In this document: positions 10,452 through 21,130 of the stretch, one piece after another
Numbering within the stretch: the stretch's first letter is position 1
How the letters are laid out: each line of letters begins with the position of its first letter
Origin: Dendrolimus kikuchii
Lineage: Eukaryota > Arthropoda > Insecta > Lepidoptera > Lasiocampidae
DNA length: 64,000 nucleotides
Direction: 5' to 3'
Assembly (NCBI GenBank): GCA_019925095.2
Contig: CM034401.1
Location: 3,627,838 to 3,691,837, forward strand
The notes under the pieces: generated by a model
Told to the model about the DNA's origin: nothing
The model's input: the letters and a program-made list of their open reading frames with translations, nothing else
Database searches by the model: none
Translations under genes and position numbers: made by a program

Positions 10452-10585
10452 AATATATTGACGGATGTAGGCTAAAGGAATTATATTTATAGTAATAAAA
10501 ATTAGAGCACTCTAGGAGTATATTCTCTGAAGTTTCACTTCTACTGCGTGTCAACTGCACACACACACATTTTTTTTTTACAATT
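10452..10585 (-). repeat. Rep-F fragment
   Basis: Reverse complement of the Rep-F start (AGTTGACACGCAGTAGAAG after a TG tract) plus AGAGAATATACTCC and GCCTACATCCGTCAA shared with the copy at 62.0 kb. Confidence 0.65.
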
Positions 10586-10587
10586 TT

Positions 10588-10685
10588 TATACAGAAGTAT
10601 GTTACAGAATTACTTTTCGAAGAATCCTTGGAGTTGTAGCAAACAGTACATACTCAGTAAGACAAAGACACAATAAAAGGAAGGA
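10588..10685 (-). repeat. Rep-N fragment
   Basis: Inverted match to 55.66-55.76 kb: shared words (read on minus) TCTTACTGAGTATG, TTGCTACAACTCC and ACTTCTGTA. A short plus-strand Rep-N scrap (AAAGTGTTCTCCAGTTG) sits at 10418-10440. Confidence 0.55.
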
Positions 10686-10807
10686 AGGTTATTATTACCG
10701 TTATAATAATGACGAGACGTACTAAAAGTTTACTGCGAAATATCTTACTTATCACATCCCCCTATATATATATCATCCTCCTATCGTTTTCCTCCTGTTT
10801 GATCCCC

Positions 10808-11160
10808 CTAAGCCATCCTGAAGGCTAATAACGCGTTGGCATCGCTTCTAGTGTTGCAAGCGTCTAAAAATTCTAAAATTTGTTGATAGTCTTCCCAGGT
10901 GTTGGCGCGCGCGGAATAAAGGAGATGGAAAGGACTTACAGGATAAGGTCGCCGCAGCAGACAAGTTACGAGCGATGCAGTCTTCGCAGCGGCAGGGACT
11001 TTCTCCTCGTGATCCTTCCTTCTCGTCTTGGACCAGCTGAAACGGTGCATTCGGGCACCTTCAGCGCGCGCGTTGATGAAAGCGGATGTAATATGCGGCA
11101 CAACATACAAAACGCGGCGAGGTTTGTGCGGAAGCATCGGTGCGTTCGGCGGTCGGACAT
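10808..11160. other. GC-rich island with overlapping open frames, unknown
   Basis: A GC-rich block in AT-rich DNA. The minus strand has a 109-codon frame (10808-11137), a second of 64 codons (10966-11160), and the plus strand one of 114 (10880-11224). Open frames on both strands may simply reflect GC-rich composition lacking stop codons. No family motif is recognised. It could be a degraded retroelement 3' region or an exon; no splice logic is clear. Confidence 0.3.
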
Positions 11161-11280
11161 AGACTATGTCACATTACATAGTGACAGATACGGCGAAAGA
11201 AAAAAGGAAACAAAGAGGCGGTGACCAAATAGGTCGGCGTTAACACCAGGCAAACACACATGCTAGTAAGAAAATTAAAA

Positions 11281-12290
11281 AACCTTTACAATAAATACCA
11301 TTTTGTCACATGGCACTATTGTAATTGACAAAAAATATGTGCGACTGATCCCGATCTACTTTTACTTAAGAGATAAGGCTACTCAAGCCTGAGATGGGAA
11401 TCTACATCAAATCCCATTTTAGAAACACGCAAGAGTGGTTTAAGGTCGACCGCATATTGAAGCTCTTGAGCATAAACGTCAAGATCCTTGCTACTTTAAC
11501 AAAATATGAAAAGTATATTATGACAATGATTTTTTATTATAATTATTACAGTCAACTTCTTCTAAAATAATGAGTTTGCACGATTTATGTATCTAGCTAG
11601 TGCTCATAAATATTTAAATTTGAGAATATTCTTAAAGCACAAGCCTCGAGCAAATTTTATAGGCATTTGTCAAACAAGGGAGTTCTTGTGGGAGCTTAAG
11701 GTACCTGCCGTAAACAGTCGAAAGCGGGATGCAAACGAAACAAGTTTTCGTTGATATTTATTGATTAATAATTTACCAAAAAAAAATTAATTAATCTTCA
11801 CGATATAAGACGTAACGTGGCTTTTTCGTATTTTTTCTACAGTTATTTTAAGTTAAGAAGAAAAATTCACTAAATCACCTACAAATTATTGACATGAAAT
11901 AACTTTACTTGTCCATTTTTTAGCAACACGGGATAAAAAAAATGTCTTCTTCTTTATAAAAGAAAGACAAATAATTTGGTTTTATAATTTTTTTAATATT
12001 ACTTTATTTTATTCACAGTAAAATAATAATGCACCTGAAAAACGACCGCGTCTATGGAATTCGCGCTCACGCCCGAAAATCCTCTAGGACGTTGACGTTG
12101 CTAGTAGCCTTAAAAAGGTACATAATATCTTCACTTGACACCCGACTTCAGAGATCACGGCTGCTGGAAGTGTCAAAAACGTTAAACCGAATATGGACTT
12201 AACACAAGTCATATAATATCTCTAAAAATTTAAATAACTAGTATATTTAGATATGTATTTATTTATTATTAATATCATCAGATATGATGC
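11281..12290. other. AT-rich unassigned DNA
   Basis: Mostly A/T runs; a slightly GC-richer patch at 12040-12130 matches nothing else in the window. Confidence 0.55.
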
Positions 12291-12535
12291 AAATAAATAA
12301 TAAATGTCCGGCAGAGAAACACACATATTGTATATCCCCAAATTAAGCAAGTTACGCTTGTGTTATGGGTAATATACAACGTACTACTCTGGCGCCAATC
12401 CCCCAAACCCCCAAATATAGTAAATAACGGAGAAAATTCGTTTCCGAAATATACCATACCAGGAATCGAACCCGAAGCCTCTGCATTGCAGAGAGGCAGG
12501 CCGGCAAAGGCTTAGCCCACTCAACCACAGACGTC
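12291..12535 (-). repeat. SINE-B, near full length
   Basis: Reverse complement of SINE-B: tail and AAATTAAGCAAGTTACGC at the left, B-box GGTTCGATTCC on the minus strand, head ending at GTGGTTGAGTGGGCTAAGCC (minus). Some body bases are altered (CTGGCGCCAATCCCCC on +). Confidence 0.85.
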
Positions 12536-12801
12536 AATATAAAATTATCTTTTAATTTTATTAGCACAATTCCAAGTCGAATCTACCTATATTCATATGA
12601 ACAAGATGAAATGATGTTATTATCCATAAATTTAGTTCTTCTGAAAGCGAATCCTTGAAGCCAACTCATAAAAATAAAAGTAAAAATAATAACCCTCCCC
12701 CCTATTTATTTATCCCCAGAGGGAAAAGAGATAAAAAATGAGCAGAAAATAAAAAATCTCCATGTTAACTCATAACGGCCTATTATGATAACATTAAACT
12801 A

Positions 12802-12969
12802 CTAGCTGATACCCGCCCGCTTCGCGTGCCGTAAAATCCTTTCTTAGATGACCTCTACTTGGCGAAAGGAAGGTCCATGTCAAATTTCAAGTCTATAGGT
12901 ATTATAGTTCTTGAGATATCGTGATAAGTCACTATATACGTGGATTTCACTTATATATGTATGTATAGA
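12802..12969 (-). mobile_element. Helitron-like short element
   Basis: On the minus strand it starts TCTATACATACATATATAAG and ends with a GC-rich hairpin region (GGCACGCGAAGCGGGC) then CTAG. Flanking host bases are A at 12801 and T at 12970, the A/T insertion expected of Helitrons. Length 168 bp, noncoding. Confidence 0.65.
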
Positions 12970-13369
12970 TGATAGGGTAAGAAAGCCTAATGCGAGTATT
13001 ACTTATATGAAATCAACTGATCAATTATTGTAAAGATTTTTTTTTATGACGACTCTAATGTGCGACGACCCTTATAAACCTAGACACTTCAAATACCCGA
13101 CAACACTCCCACACTTGCTAAAAAATGTTAACAAAAGTTTTTCGTGACCGAGGCAACTTCACTTTTTGCGAAATTTTACATTAAAGTAAGTGATTCTAAG
13201 GAGGTATTATCACTTAAGCCTCTTATAATTGAATTTTGTATATATTTTGTAAGTGGGTTTTTTAATAAATAATTCTATATTGTATTTTGAACTATTTTGA
13301 ACTCAACGCTTTGAGTTACGTAAAGGTTGTTATGACGCAACTGCATGTGAAGTAGGTATATAGTTATTT

Positions 13370-13600
13370 TTAAAGTGAAAATTCTTTAGAATCGTTGTCA
13401 TTGGAAACTCGATGAAATGAGAAAGCGACACTAAAAAGAGATGAACACATAAATTTATATTACTAAGCTCACGAGAGAATGAGATAGAATACATTATATT
13501 TGATAATTTAAATAAAAAATTTAGAATCCCTCCCACCCCTTGTCACATTTTGTTTCATTTTTACTGCGTTGAACTGCACACACACACATTTTTTTTAAAT
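13370..13600 (-). repeat. Rep-F copy
   Basis: It carries ACTAAGCTCACGAGAGAATG, GAATCCCTCCCACCCCTTGT and GAACTGCACACACACAC, the reverse complement of the 5.3-kb and 36.2-kb copies. Confidence 0.7.
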
Positions 13601-14255
13601 TACATCTAATGCATGTATGACTGAACAAAATGTTTTTTTGCCGACAAACGGCGTTGCAGTTTGGCAAAGAAGATGTTTAGTAAAATATTGTAATTTTTGG
13701 AAAACAAATAATTAAAAAAAAATAGACACGACATATTAAGTAGCATCGTCTCCATTAGCACGCTGATTTTATAAATCAATTAGTAAACTACTGGCTACTT
13801 AACACTCCCATAAAGGCAAAAAATAACAAATGTGTAATTAAATAAAGATTTTGACGCACATGGAAAATCTTCATCCGTAGTGATCAACACACAATCCGTG
13901 TGAAGCCATATCAAAATAGAAGAAAGAAACAAAACGACGGCAACTTCAAGCAATCTCACAAAAATTTTAAAGAACTTCGGAAGCGACTGTAACACATTCT
14001 AGACAAACAATGAAAACACATTACAAAGCCATAAACCCATCAACAAAGGAACCGACTACGTGTTGAAACTGATCCATCATGTCTCCTTTTAAAATAACAA
14101 AAAAAAAATTAAACTACCCACACAACAGATGTTTTTATAAAAAAACAACCCTAGTATACTCAAACGCAAAAGTACAGTGTGAACGTATTATAATCAGTAG
14201 TGACACGGCATTGCATAAACAAATATCTCGTACAGTAGTTCTCGAATTGTATTTT
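13601..14255. other. AT-rich unassigned DNA
   Basis: No repeat shared within the window and no convincing frame. Confidence 0.55.
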
Positions 14256-14497
14256 GACGGCCTCTGTGGTTGAGCGGGCTAAGCCTTTGCCGACCTACCT
14301 CACTCCAACGCAGAGGCTCCGGGTTCGATTCCTGGTATAGTAAATTTCGGAAATGTATTTTCTCCGTTATTTACTATGGTCTGTGTGTCTGGGATCGGCC
14401 CCAGAGTAGTCCGTTGTATATTATCCATAACACAAGCGTAACTTGCTTAATTTGGGGATATGTAATATGTGTGTTTGTCTGCCGATTATTATTATTT
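14256..14497 (+). repeat. SINE-B, best-preserved copy
   Basis: Complete plan: GACGGCCTCTGTGGTTGAGC, exact B-box GGTTCGATTCC, TCTGGGATCGGCCCCAGAG, CTTGCTTAATTTGGGGATA, GTGTTTGTCTGCCG and (ATT)n tail. The 125-codon frame across it is not a gene. Confidence 0.9.
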
Positions 14498-15007
14498 TCA
14501 ATAGAGAATCTTCGAATATTATTAATATATAAAAACATATTTTTGGTTTATTTTAAGCTTAAAATAGTACCACTATCCTTTTTTACATATCGAAATTATT
14601 GTATTTTTGCATGGAACAAACACAATTTCTTTTTTTTTAATAAATAACCTCGAAATATAATGTCCAGTACTCAGTATAAAGCGCTACACCTTTATACTCC
14701 TATCACAGTGCCCAAATTCTGCTATTAAATTATTGTTTTTGTATGTAAAACAGGCAGTTATGGCACAAGTAGTCGACCATATTGACGATATTATAATAAC
14801 AGAATTGACGCCCAGCTTACACGACAGTAGTTATTATTACTTTGATTATTATCCGAGATTTTTTTGTACATATGATCATTAGTTAAGTCAAATATATTTT
14901 TACATAATAATAATTGTGTTAAACTTAAATAATCACATTTGCTATTTTCAACCTTCAACCACTGACGATGTAAGTAAAGTCTAACGGTCTAATTCATATT
15001 GCGTTAT

Positions 15008-15058
15008 AGTAAGTTTGTAGGCTTCTTTAAGAACCTTAAACAAGCCTACGAACTTGCT
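15008..15058. repeat. Hairpin-forming inverted repeat
   Basis: AGTAAGTTTGTAGGCTT (15008-15024) pairs with AAGCCTACGAACTTGCT (15042-15058), 15 of 17 positions complementary by Watson-Crick. A similar sentence (TAACGGTCTTATTCATAAAG, GTAAGTTTGAACGCTTC) occurs at 45.87 kb, so this is probably a small foldback repeat. Confidence 0.5.
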
Positions 15059-15378
15059 CTAATTCAATCTGAAGAAGACCGTAAATGATGTTGTATTTTG
15101 CCTCAACAAACTTCTGGAGTAACTGTATTAGAATTTATACTGTGACAGAATGTTGCCCATAATTTCTATTAAAATAACTGTAATTTACTAAACTATCTCT
15201 CTATCGTAAACGTTTTAATGTAAATTAGGTTATTAATTCATCAAAGTTGCTATAGTTTTGACAAATTGGACTGCACCCATGTCAATATATTAATTTTGGT
15301 GAATAACACTCTTATATTCGGCAGGTGGTGCAATAAATATCAGCTTCAATAATATTTTAAAACATTAAAAAGCGACTT

Positions 15379-16050
15379 CGACGACCGCTGTGGTTAAGCG
15401 GGCCATTTTTTTTTTTTTTTTTTATACAGGGGAAATCCGTTTGAGGACCGTAGGCCACGCGAGGGGGAAAGGTCGCGGCCCGTGAGTGGGATTCGCCAGG
15501 TCGGGGTGGCACTAGCACCCCACGTTGAGATGTGAGATGCTATTGCCACGCCGCGGTTAGGGATACCCACTAAAACCCCTGTCCGATCCCAAGCGTCCTT
15601 TGTCCGGGCTGTGGGCTCGCTCGCGCATTCACCACCAGCCCGGACGGACGGCGGCCGGCCCCTTTGCGGGCTGGCCTCACCATTTGGTAGCCGGAGATCT
15701 GGGTCTCTCCGGCTCCTCTACCTCACCGCGAGGTGAGAGGGGGCGCGCGGATCGGCGCGCGTTCCTCCTCTCCGGCCTTTATGTGCGGGCGGGTCCGGTT
15801 TCCCCGCCGGTCGCCCGCACGGCCGTTAAGCGGGCCAAGTCTAAGTCGGCCGAACTCGCTGGATCGCAGGGGCTTTGGGTTAGATTCCTGGCATGGTAAA
15901 TTTCAGTAACGAACTTTATGTTATTTACTATGGTCTGGGTGTCTGAGAGCGGCTCCAGGGCGGTCCATTGTATATAACCCATAACATAAGCATAACTTGC
16001 TTACCTTGGGGATATACAATATATGTGTTTGTTTGCCGATTACTATTATA
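15379..16050 (+). repeat. SINE-B split by an insertion
   Basis: The head (CGACCGCTGTGGTTAAGCGG) lies at 15379-15405. The rest resumes at 15838 and continues through the B-box region (GGGTTAGATTCC), TCTGAGAGCGGCTCC and CTTGCTTACCTTGGGGATA to about 16050. The 13-bp host word GTTAAGCGGGCCA is present on both sides of the insert. Confidence 0.88.
15406..15824 (-). mobile_element. GC-rich poly(A) retroelement inside SINE-B
   Basis: A 419-bp GC-rich block begins with about 20 T on the plus strand, the poly(A) tail of a minus-strand element, and is bounded by exact 13-bp duplications (15393-15405 and 15825-15837). Target-primed retroposition explains this. On the minus strand it carries GGGGTTTTAGTGGGTATCCC, similar to a word in the element at 41.3 kb. 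It is probably a 5'-truncated R1-like LINE 3' end or a SINE based on one; the class is uncertain. The 99-codon frame on the plus strand is antisense. Confidence 0.8.
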
Positions 16051-16349
16051 AGTATTATAAACTGGACTAAATAAATGATTTATTAGTTGTCTCTAAATAA
16101 ATTATTATTATAATAAATTAAACAAACATACATCCATATTTATTAGTTAAGGGTGAGGAAGATGTGTTTAATATTTGGCGAATATTAAACCCTGTTATCA
16201 TTAATATTACATTTGTATACACAATGAAAATACATGTAATTCAAACAGGGGGTGATAGCGTTATCAAAAGGAATACGTTTTAATAGTCCAGGTTTTACGT
16301 TTCATTTGAAGTACTACAAAATTATTAATAGGGTTATATATAAAAATAC

Positions 16350-16820
16350 TTTTCAACACACTTGCTCATAAAGTGGCTCTATGGTCACCGCAATTAGGCA
16401 CAGAATGACACCCATAATGAAACTGTGACTAAAAAACATTATAACTCACTAGTGAGATATAGATTTTTTTTAAATGTTATTGGTTGAGTTGCTTTGTTCT
16501 TAAAAAAGTTTTTATTCAAAAAAAAAAAAGATCGTGTTCTATAGAACAAATAAATTAATGTTCCTATTGCTTGCTCATTTCATGCAACTTCTTATTTAAA
16601 TAGATAATTTTAACTCGTACGTGTTTAATAAATAAAACTTTCACTCATATATAACTTTTTTTATCTACTAAATAAAATGAGTTTTTGTTGTTATTTTATT
16701 CACAAGTGTGTTGAAAAACGTCGTATGATACACGTGTATATTGATGATTACCGTCCTCGGCTCTCTTAAGACCCTCGCCTACGGCTCGAGTCTCAATGGC
16801 GCCTCGGCGGTAATCACCAA
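16350..16820. repeat. Foldback region with two nested inverted repeats
   Basis: TTTTCAACACACTTG (16350-16364) is the exact reverse complement of CAAGTGTGTTGAAAA (16703-16717). Just beyond it, TTGATGATTACCG (16741-16753) pairs with CGGTAATCACCAA (16808-16820) around a GC-rich loop. It is likely a nonautonomous DNA or foldback element; no target duplication is clear. Confidence 0.45.
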
Positions 16821-16865
16821 TGTTACACACTAGTACCATAATGTACCTTATTATAATCACTCTGT

Positions 16866-17079
16866 ATAATAATAACAGTGCAAATGTCCCACTGTTGGAA
16901 TCGGGCCTCCCAATTTCTTAGGGGAATGGACAGTATACCCGCCACGCTTGTCCAAGGCCGCTTGGAGATTTGACACATCGTTTGTCTCGAAGCAGGTTTC
17001 ATATTGATGTTTTTCTTCAGCGTCAACACGTGATACATGTAACAGTATGCAATTTAAGTCAGAAAACTGACCTAAGTGG
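16866..17079 (-). repeat. SINE-J, 5'-truncated
   Basis: Reverse complement of the SINE-J body (GTCCAAGGCCGCTTGG, TTTGACACATCG, GTCAGAAAACTGACCTAAG). Its tRNA-like head is missing and Rep-A starts about ten bases later. Confidence 0.7.
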
Positions 17080-17088
17080 AACAGGCTT

Positions 17089-17401
17089 ATTATCCGTGCA
17101 GGAACGGAGAAAGAATACAATTTCCTGCGGCCGGGCGGCCTGTCGTAAGAGGCGACTTAACAACCCACAGCCAGGTGGTAGAGCATTTGCCCGACTGGAT
17201 GGCTACCACCCCTGGTCTAAAGTATGTCGCCATAACAACCTTGAGTTGTGTTCCGGTATTAGTGACAAGGTTCCAGTCTCCCTTAAGAGAGCAGCAGCGC
17301 ATTTGTAGCAACTTTGGTGTTACAAATGTCCATAGGCGATGGTAACCGCTTTCCATGAAGTGGGCCGTCTGCCTGTCTGCTGATCTCCTGCAATAAAAAA
17401 A
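17089..17401 (+). repeat. Rep-A, full-length, with target duplication
   Basis: Complete copy from TATCCGTGCAGG to CTCCTGCAATAAAAAAA. The word AACAGGCTT occurs immediately before (17080-17088) and after the A-run (17402-17410). This 9-bp duplication sets the element ends and shows Rep-A is itself the transposed unit. Confidence 0.88.
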
Positions 17402-17410
17402 AACAGGCTT

Positions 17411-18134
17411 TTCTGGTTAGAATCCAAACTTACGTCATATGCTACTTACCACTAAGCTCCCACGGGTAATGTTACCCTGCTGTTTAAATATTGTACTATA
17501 TACCACGGTATATGGTCCAATATTTGTAACTGACTCAGTCCAAAAATGACTATGTTACCATTTTACGTATAAACGGCTGAATGTATATTATTTTTATATA
17601 TATTTGTTATTTAAAAAATATAACATTAATATATTAATAATATCTTTTAATATTCATGATATATTATAAAAACAATTGTAAATAGTAGTCGGTGTTATAT
17701 AAAATTACAAAAAATTGTTTCTTATCACAACTTAGAATAAAAATTCTTGAATTTGACTTAGATGTTAAAAATTAAAGATAACAAACAAAAAGGTGTTATA
17801 TCATTGTTTCTACGAAAACAAATCGATTGTGGAAACCGAACAAAGTCACGTGCTAAGATAAGTATGCAACACAATCATTAATATCTAAAAGCAAACATAA
17901 TATCGACGAATAAAGAGTGGAGCATATCAACATGCAAAATACCAATTAGATTCCTAACGTTGTGTTTGTGATAAACATACCGTTATTGAAGTCTTTTATC
18001 TATGTAATTAGAAAAGAACTAAGCTGTAACCATTCGTTTGTGGGAACATTCGATTGGTATGTCATGTTTTCTGATAGATAACGAATATAATAATAGGGTT
18101 GTCAAATCATTTCTTTTTTCTAAATCGGCAGCCA
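17411..18134. other. AT-rich unassigned DNA
   Basis: Includes very AT-rich sequence at 17580-17700. No family or frame recognised. Confidence 0.55.
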
Positions 18135-18315
18135 AAGACATATATATTGTATATCTCCAAACTAAGCAAGTTATATTTGTAAGTGTTATGAGCACGGGTA
18201 ATTCTATGGCTGATTCTAGACACACAAATGATGATAAAATTACCATGATAGGAATAGAACCTGGGACTTCTGCATTCCAGTAAGCTAGAAGTATAAAAGC
18301 TTTGACCAGTTAACA
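18135..18315 (-). repeat. SINE-B, old diverged copy
   Basis: AAACTAAGCAAGTTATATTTG and a B-box remnant reading AGGTTCTATTCC on the minus strand keep the SINE-B order, but the body has many changes and a shortened middle. Confidence 0.65.
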
Positions 18316-18341
18316 CAGTTTTTTTTCTAACTCAAAAAGTT

Positions 18342-18485
18342 CTATAGAAAATGGATGGATTGTGAGAAGGATGATATGATGATTTGTGGTGTGACAGAGG
18401 ACGTATGTCAAAATAGAGGAATACGGAAGAAAAAGACATGTTGTGACGACCCCAAATAATTGGAAGATATGAAAGAAAAGAGAGA
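18342..18485 (+). pseudogene. LINE-R (RTE-like) 3' end fragment
   Basis: GGATGGATTGTGAGAAGGAT and GATGATTTGTGGTGTGACAG are the nucleotide form of the WMDCVKDDMMICGVTE segment of the 48-kb copy. It continues through AGAAAAAGACATGTTGTG and CCCCAAATAATTGGA into a purine-rich tail (GAAAAGAGAGAGAAAAG). Confidence 0.75.
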
Positions 18486-18674
18486 GAAAAGCAACGTTTT
18501 AACCGTCACTTTTGCAAAATCAAATTTTGAATTTAAAAGACTTGACATGATACTTGTAGTCTTCAGCCGAAATTAGATGATTCATTTCTGTCTTTCAATT
18601 TAGATGAATCAACCAAAGTGATGCATATAAAAATAATGTGATTCAGATGAGGTACCGTTTTAACTTCAGTGATA

Positions 18675-18782
18675 CATACATACATACATAACTTCACGCC
18701 AGTTCCCTTGCGGGGTAGGCACGAACAACAGAGCGCCATTTAGGCTTATTCTTACATACCTCACTTGCTTCTTTGACATCCA
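18675..18782 (-). mobile_element. LINE-E, 108-bp 3' end with 14-bp target duplication
   Basis: The (CATA)n tail, CTTCACGCCAGTTCCC and TGCGGGGTAGGCACGAA are the reverse complement of the LINE-E 3' end. TAACTTCAGTGATA flanks it exactly at 18661-18674 and 18783-18796. Only the last ~30 codons remain, so it was dead on arrival. Confidence 0.9.
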
Positions 18783-19209
18783 TAACTTCAGTGATATTTT
18801 GTATAAACAAACAAGCGTGGCCTGTGTTATAACTATACAGTTAACAGTCGTTATTTTAACAAAATGGACTGCAATAAATACAACTTTAAATGCTCTTTGG
18901 ATGAAGATGATTAGAAATCGAGTTTTAAGTTTAAATTTTACGACGATTTTAAAATTAATAATGACCAAATCTGTCCAGAGTTATCTCCGGCCAAACTACT
19001 GACATCATTGATCAATAAAAAAAATTGAAGAACCAATAAAAGGAAAAACTTGTCAGCCCTACACATAGCGGTAGAATCACTCGTACGTGTCAGAATCCGT
19101 TTAATAACTATTGTTCGTTATTTTCAAACTTTCTGACATTTTATTGCCTTTACTGCAAGAACTTCAAATGACATCAATGGTATAATCTGGTTTAATTACT
19201 TTTCCTCGT

Positions 19210-19456
19210 CGTACTAGCTAAGTGTCTAACGGATTTATGCCTCATTTCAACGGTGTGCGTTCCAATCCTGGCCGGAAAGCATGCACCGTCTATGTGCATG
19301 TTGTTACACCTATGGTGTGTTTACGGGGAAGGAAAACATCGTGAGGATACCTGCATATAGAGATAGCCGATTTGTGAATGTTCTAATCCACCAGCTTGGC
19401 GGATATACCGTCTATTGCCTTGAATAAATGGAGTGTTTCAGACACAGCAGTTGGGG
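19210..19456 (+). repeat. SINE-J, diverged copy
   Basis: Head remnant GTTCCAATCCTGGCC, then CATGTTGTTACACC, GGAAGGAAAACATCGTGAGG, TAGAGATAGCCGATTTGTG and CACCAGCTTGGCGG follow the SINE-J order. Confidence 0.7.
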
Positions 19457-19687
19457 CATTCTACTTCTATAGGTATACTGACTACATAATTGTATAAATT
19501 ATGTCCACTTTCACGATAGTAAGCAGGACTATGGCAAGGAAAGTGAGCAGCGCGAGTATGTAAACGCCAGTTAACTATACAATTTCAAATCTTACTAAAT
19601 GTTTCCCAAGAAATAATACACATCATAAAACAAGTTATGAACTTCAACGACATGCGATTTCATAATTATTTATTATTATAATTTTTT

Positions 19688-20002
19688 TATTTTTTTTTTA
19701 TTGCAGGAGTTCAGCAGACAGGCAGACGGCCCACTTGGTGAAAAGCGGTTACCATCGCCTATGGACATTTGCAACACCAAAGGTGCTACAAATGCGCTGC
19801 TGCTCTCTTAAAGGAGACTGGAACCTGGTCATTAATGCCGGAACACAACACAAGCTTGTTATGGCGGCATACTGTAGACCAGGGGTGGTCGCCATCTAGT
19901 CGAGCAGTTGCTCTACCACCTGGCTGTGGGTTGTTTAGTCGCCTCTTACGACAGGCCGCCGGGCCGCAGGAAATTGTATTCTTTCTCCGTTCCTGCACGG
20001 AT
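19688..20002 (-). repeat. Rep-A, full-length copy
   Basis: From T-run and TTGCAGGAGTTCAGC to CCTGCACGGAT. Several substitutions (AAGCTTGTTATGGCGGCATA) place it in a slightly different subgroup, shared with the 3.0-kb copy. Confidence 0.85.
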
Positions 20003-20339
20003 ATTAAACTTATTGGGAGCAATACCATATTTTGATACAGTTTTCACGTGTTTAGGCAAGCGCAATACATAAGCAAAGACATCAAGTCAATGAATACACA
20101 AATATTCATTTAAAAGTAAAAGTTTCCGAACAATTGATACTCACGCTGCTCATACCATTAGCCACTTTCCTGCTAGATGTCATAGAAATGAACAATGTAA
20201 ACGAAGAGTGAGATATTGAAATTCCAATATAGCTAAGTGACTGTTTTTCATTAATGAGGTCGATTATTAGACTTGTAGATAATAAAACACCTGACACCGA
20301 ATACATAATCCGTGTGAGACGGTAAACATTTCTACAGGA

Positions 20340-21130
20340 ACACTGTTAAAAAATTATCTACCCCACAATTGAGCTTAACGGCGGCCACGGATTCGTCGGG
20401 AGGGAATACGCCATCAAATATTCAATTTTAAAACGGCGCTAAAAGCGAAATGTCATCGCGTACCCAAACGCAGCTGAGACACCACGATTTAGAAATTTTA
20501 TGCCGCAGATGGGACACGCACTCCGCTCTCGACGGCTCCAGCGAAAGAGATAAGTAAAAAATTGCATTAGCAAAGTAACAAACATAAATGACGATGGTCG
20601 TACTAACGTCTCGAGTGCTCCCAAATTGCCAACGCTAAATGTTTGGGGCGCGTGTTTGTGACGCAACGTGACTCCTACGAAATTATACTGTCAAGAACAA
20701 GAAAATGAGTCTATGAGTAGGAAAAATTTCATTAGCGCCAATCAAAATGACGAGGTCCAAAACGGAGCCAAAGAGAGTCGTAATCACGGAGTTCAGCGGG
20801 CTCCCCTCCCGCGAAGTCTTATTAAAGGAATAATATTTACAAAACGAGACGCCTCAGAAATCCCCAAATTAAGATCTTGCCGAAACCCGCCCAACTTCCA
20901 CAAAGTGGAATCATTAAATTAAAAATGTAAACTTTTCTCTTAGCAAGGTAATGGGCATCCCGATGTAGATAAATAGATGGAATAGCTGCAAAAGGAGCAT
21001 TTTCCTGTTCATTAAATTTTTCCTTCGCTTTTTTATTTCGACCCCTGGTGCTAATTTTGTTGGAATTCACGCCCCTCGGCCCTCAGCCCCACCCGCTGGG
21101 CTCAATCACAGAAATTTTATATCCGGAATT
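20340..21130. other. Repeat-poor, more GC-rich stretch, unknown
   Basis: No match to any repeat family of the window. Composition is more even than the neighbourhood and stays so for ~800 bp. Frames (75-84 codons) on both strands are unconvincing. Repeated TAATTA/ATTAA cores continue downstream to 21.5 kb. A conserved noncoding or regulatory segment is possible but not shown. Confidence 0.35.

Noticed and set aside
14256..14345. tRNA gene at the SINE-B head
   Set aside because: A-box and B-box are present but no acceptor-stem pairing or anticodon loop forms, and the same head precedes an identical non-tRNA body in other copies.
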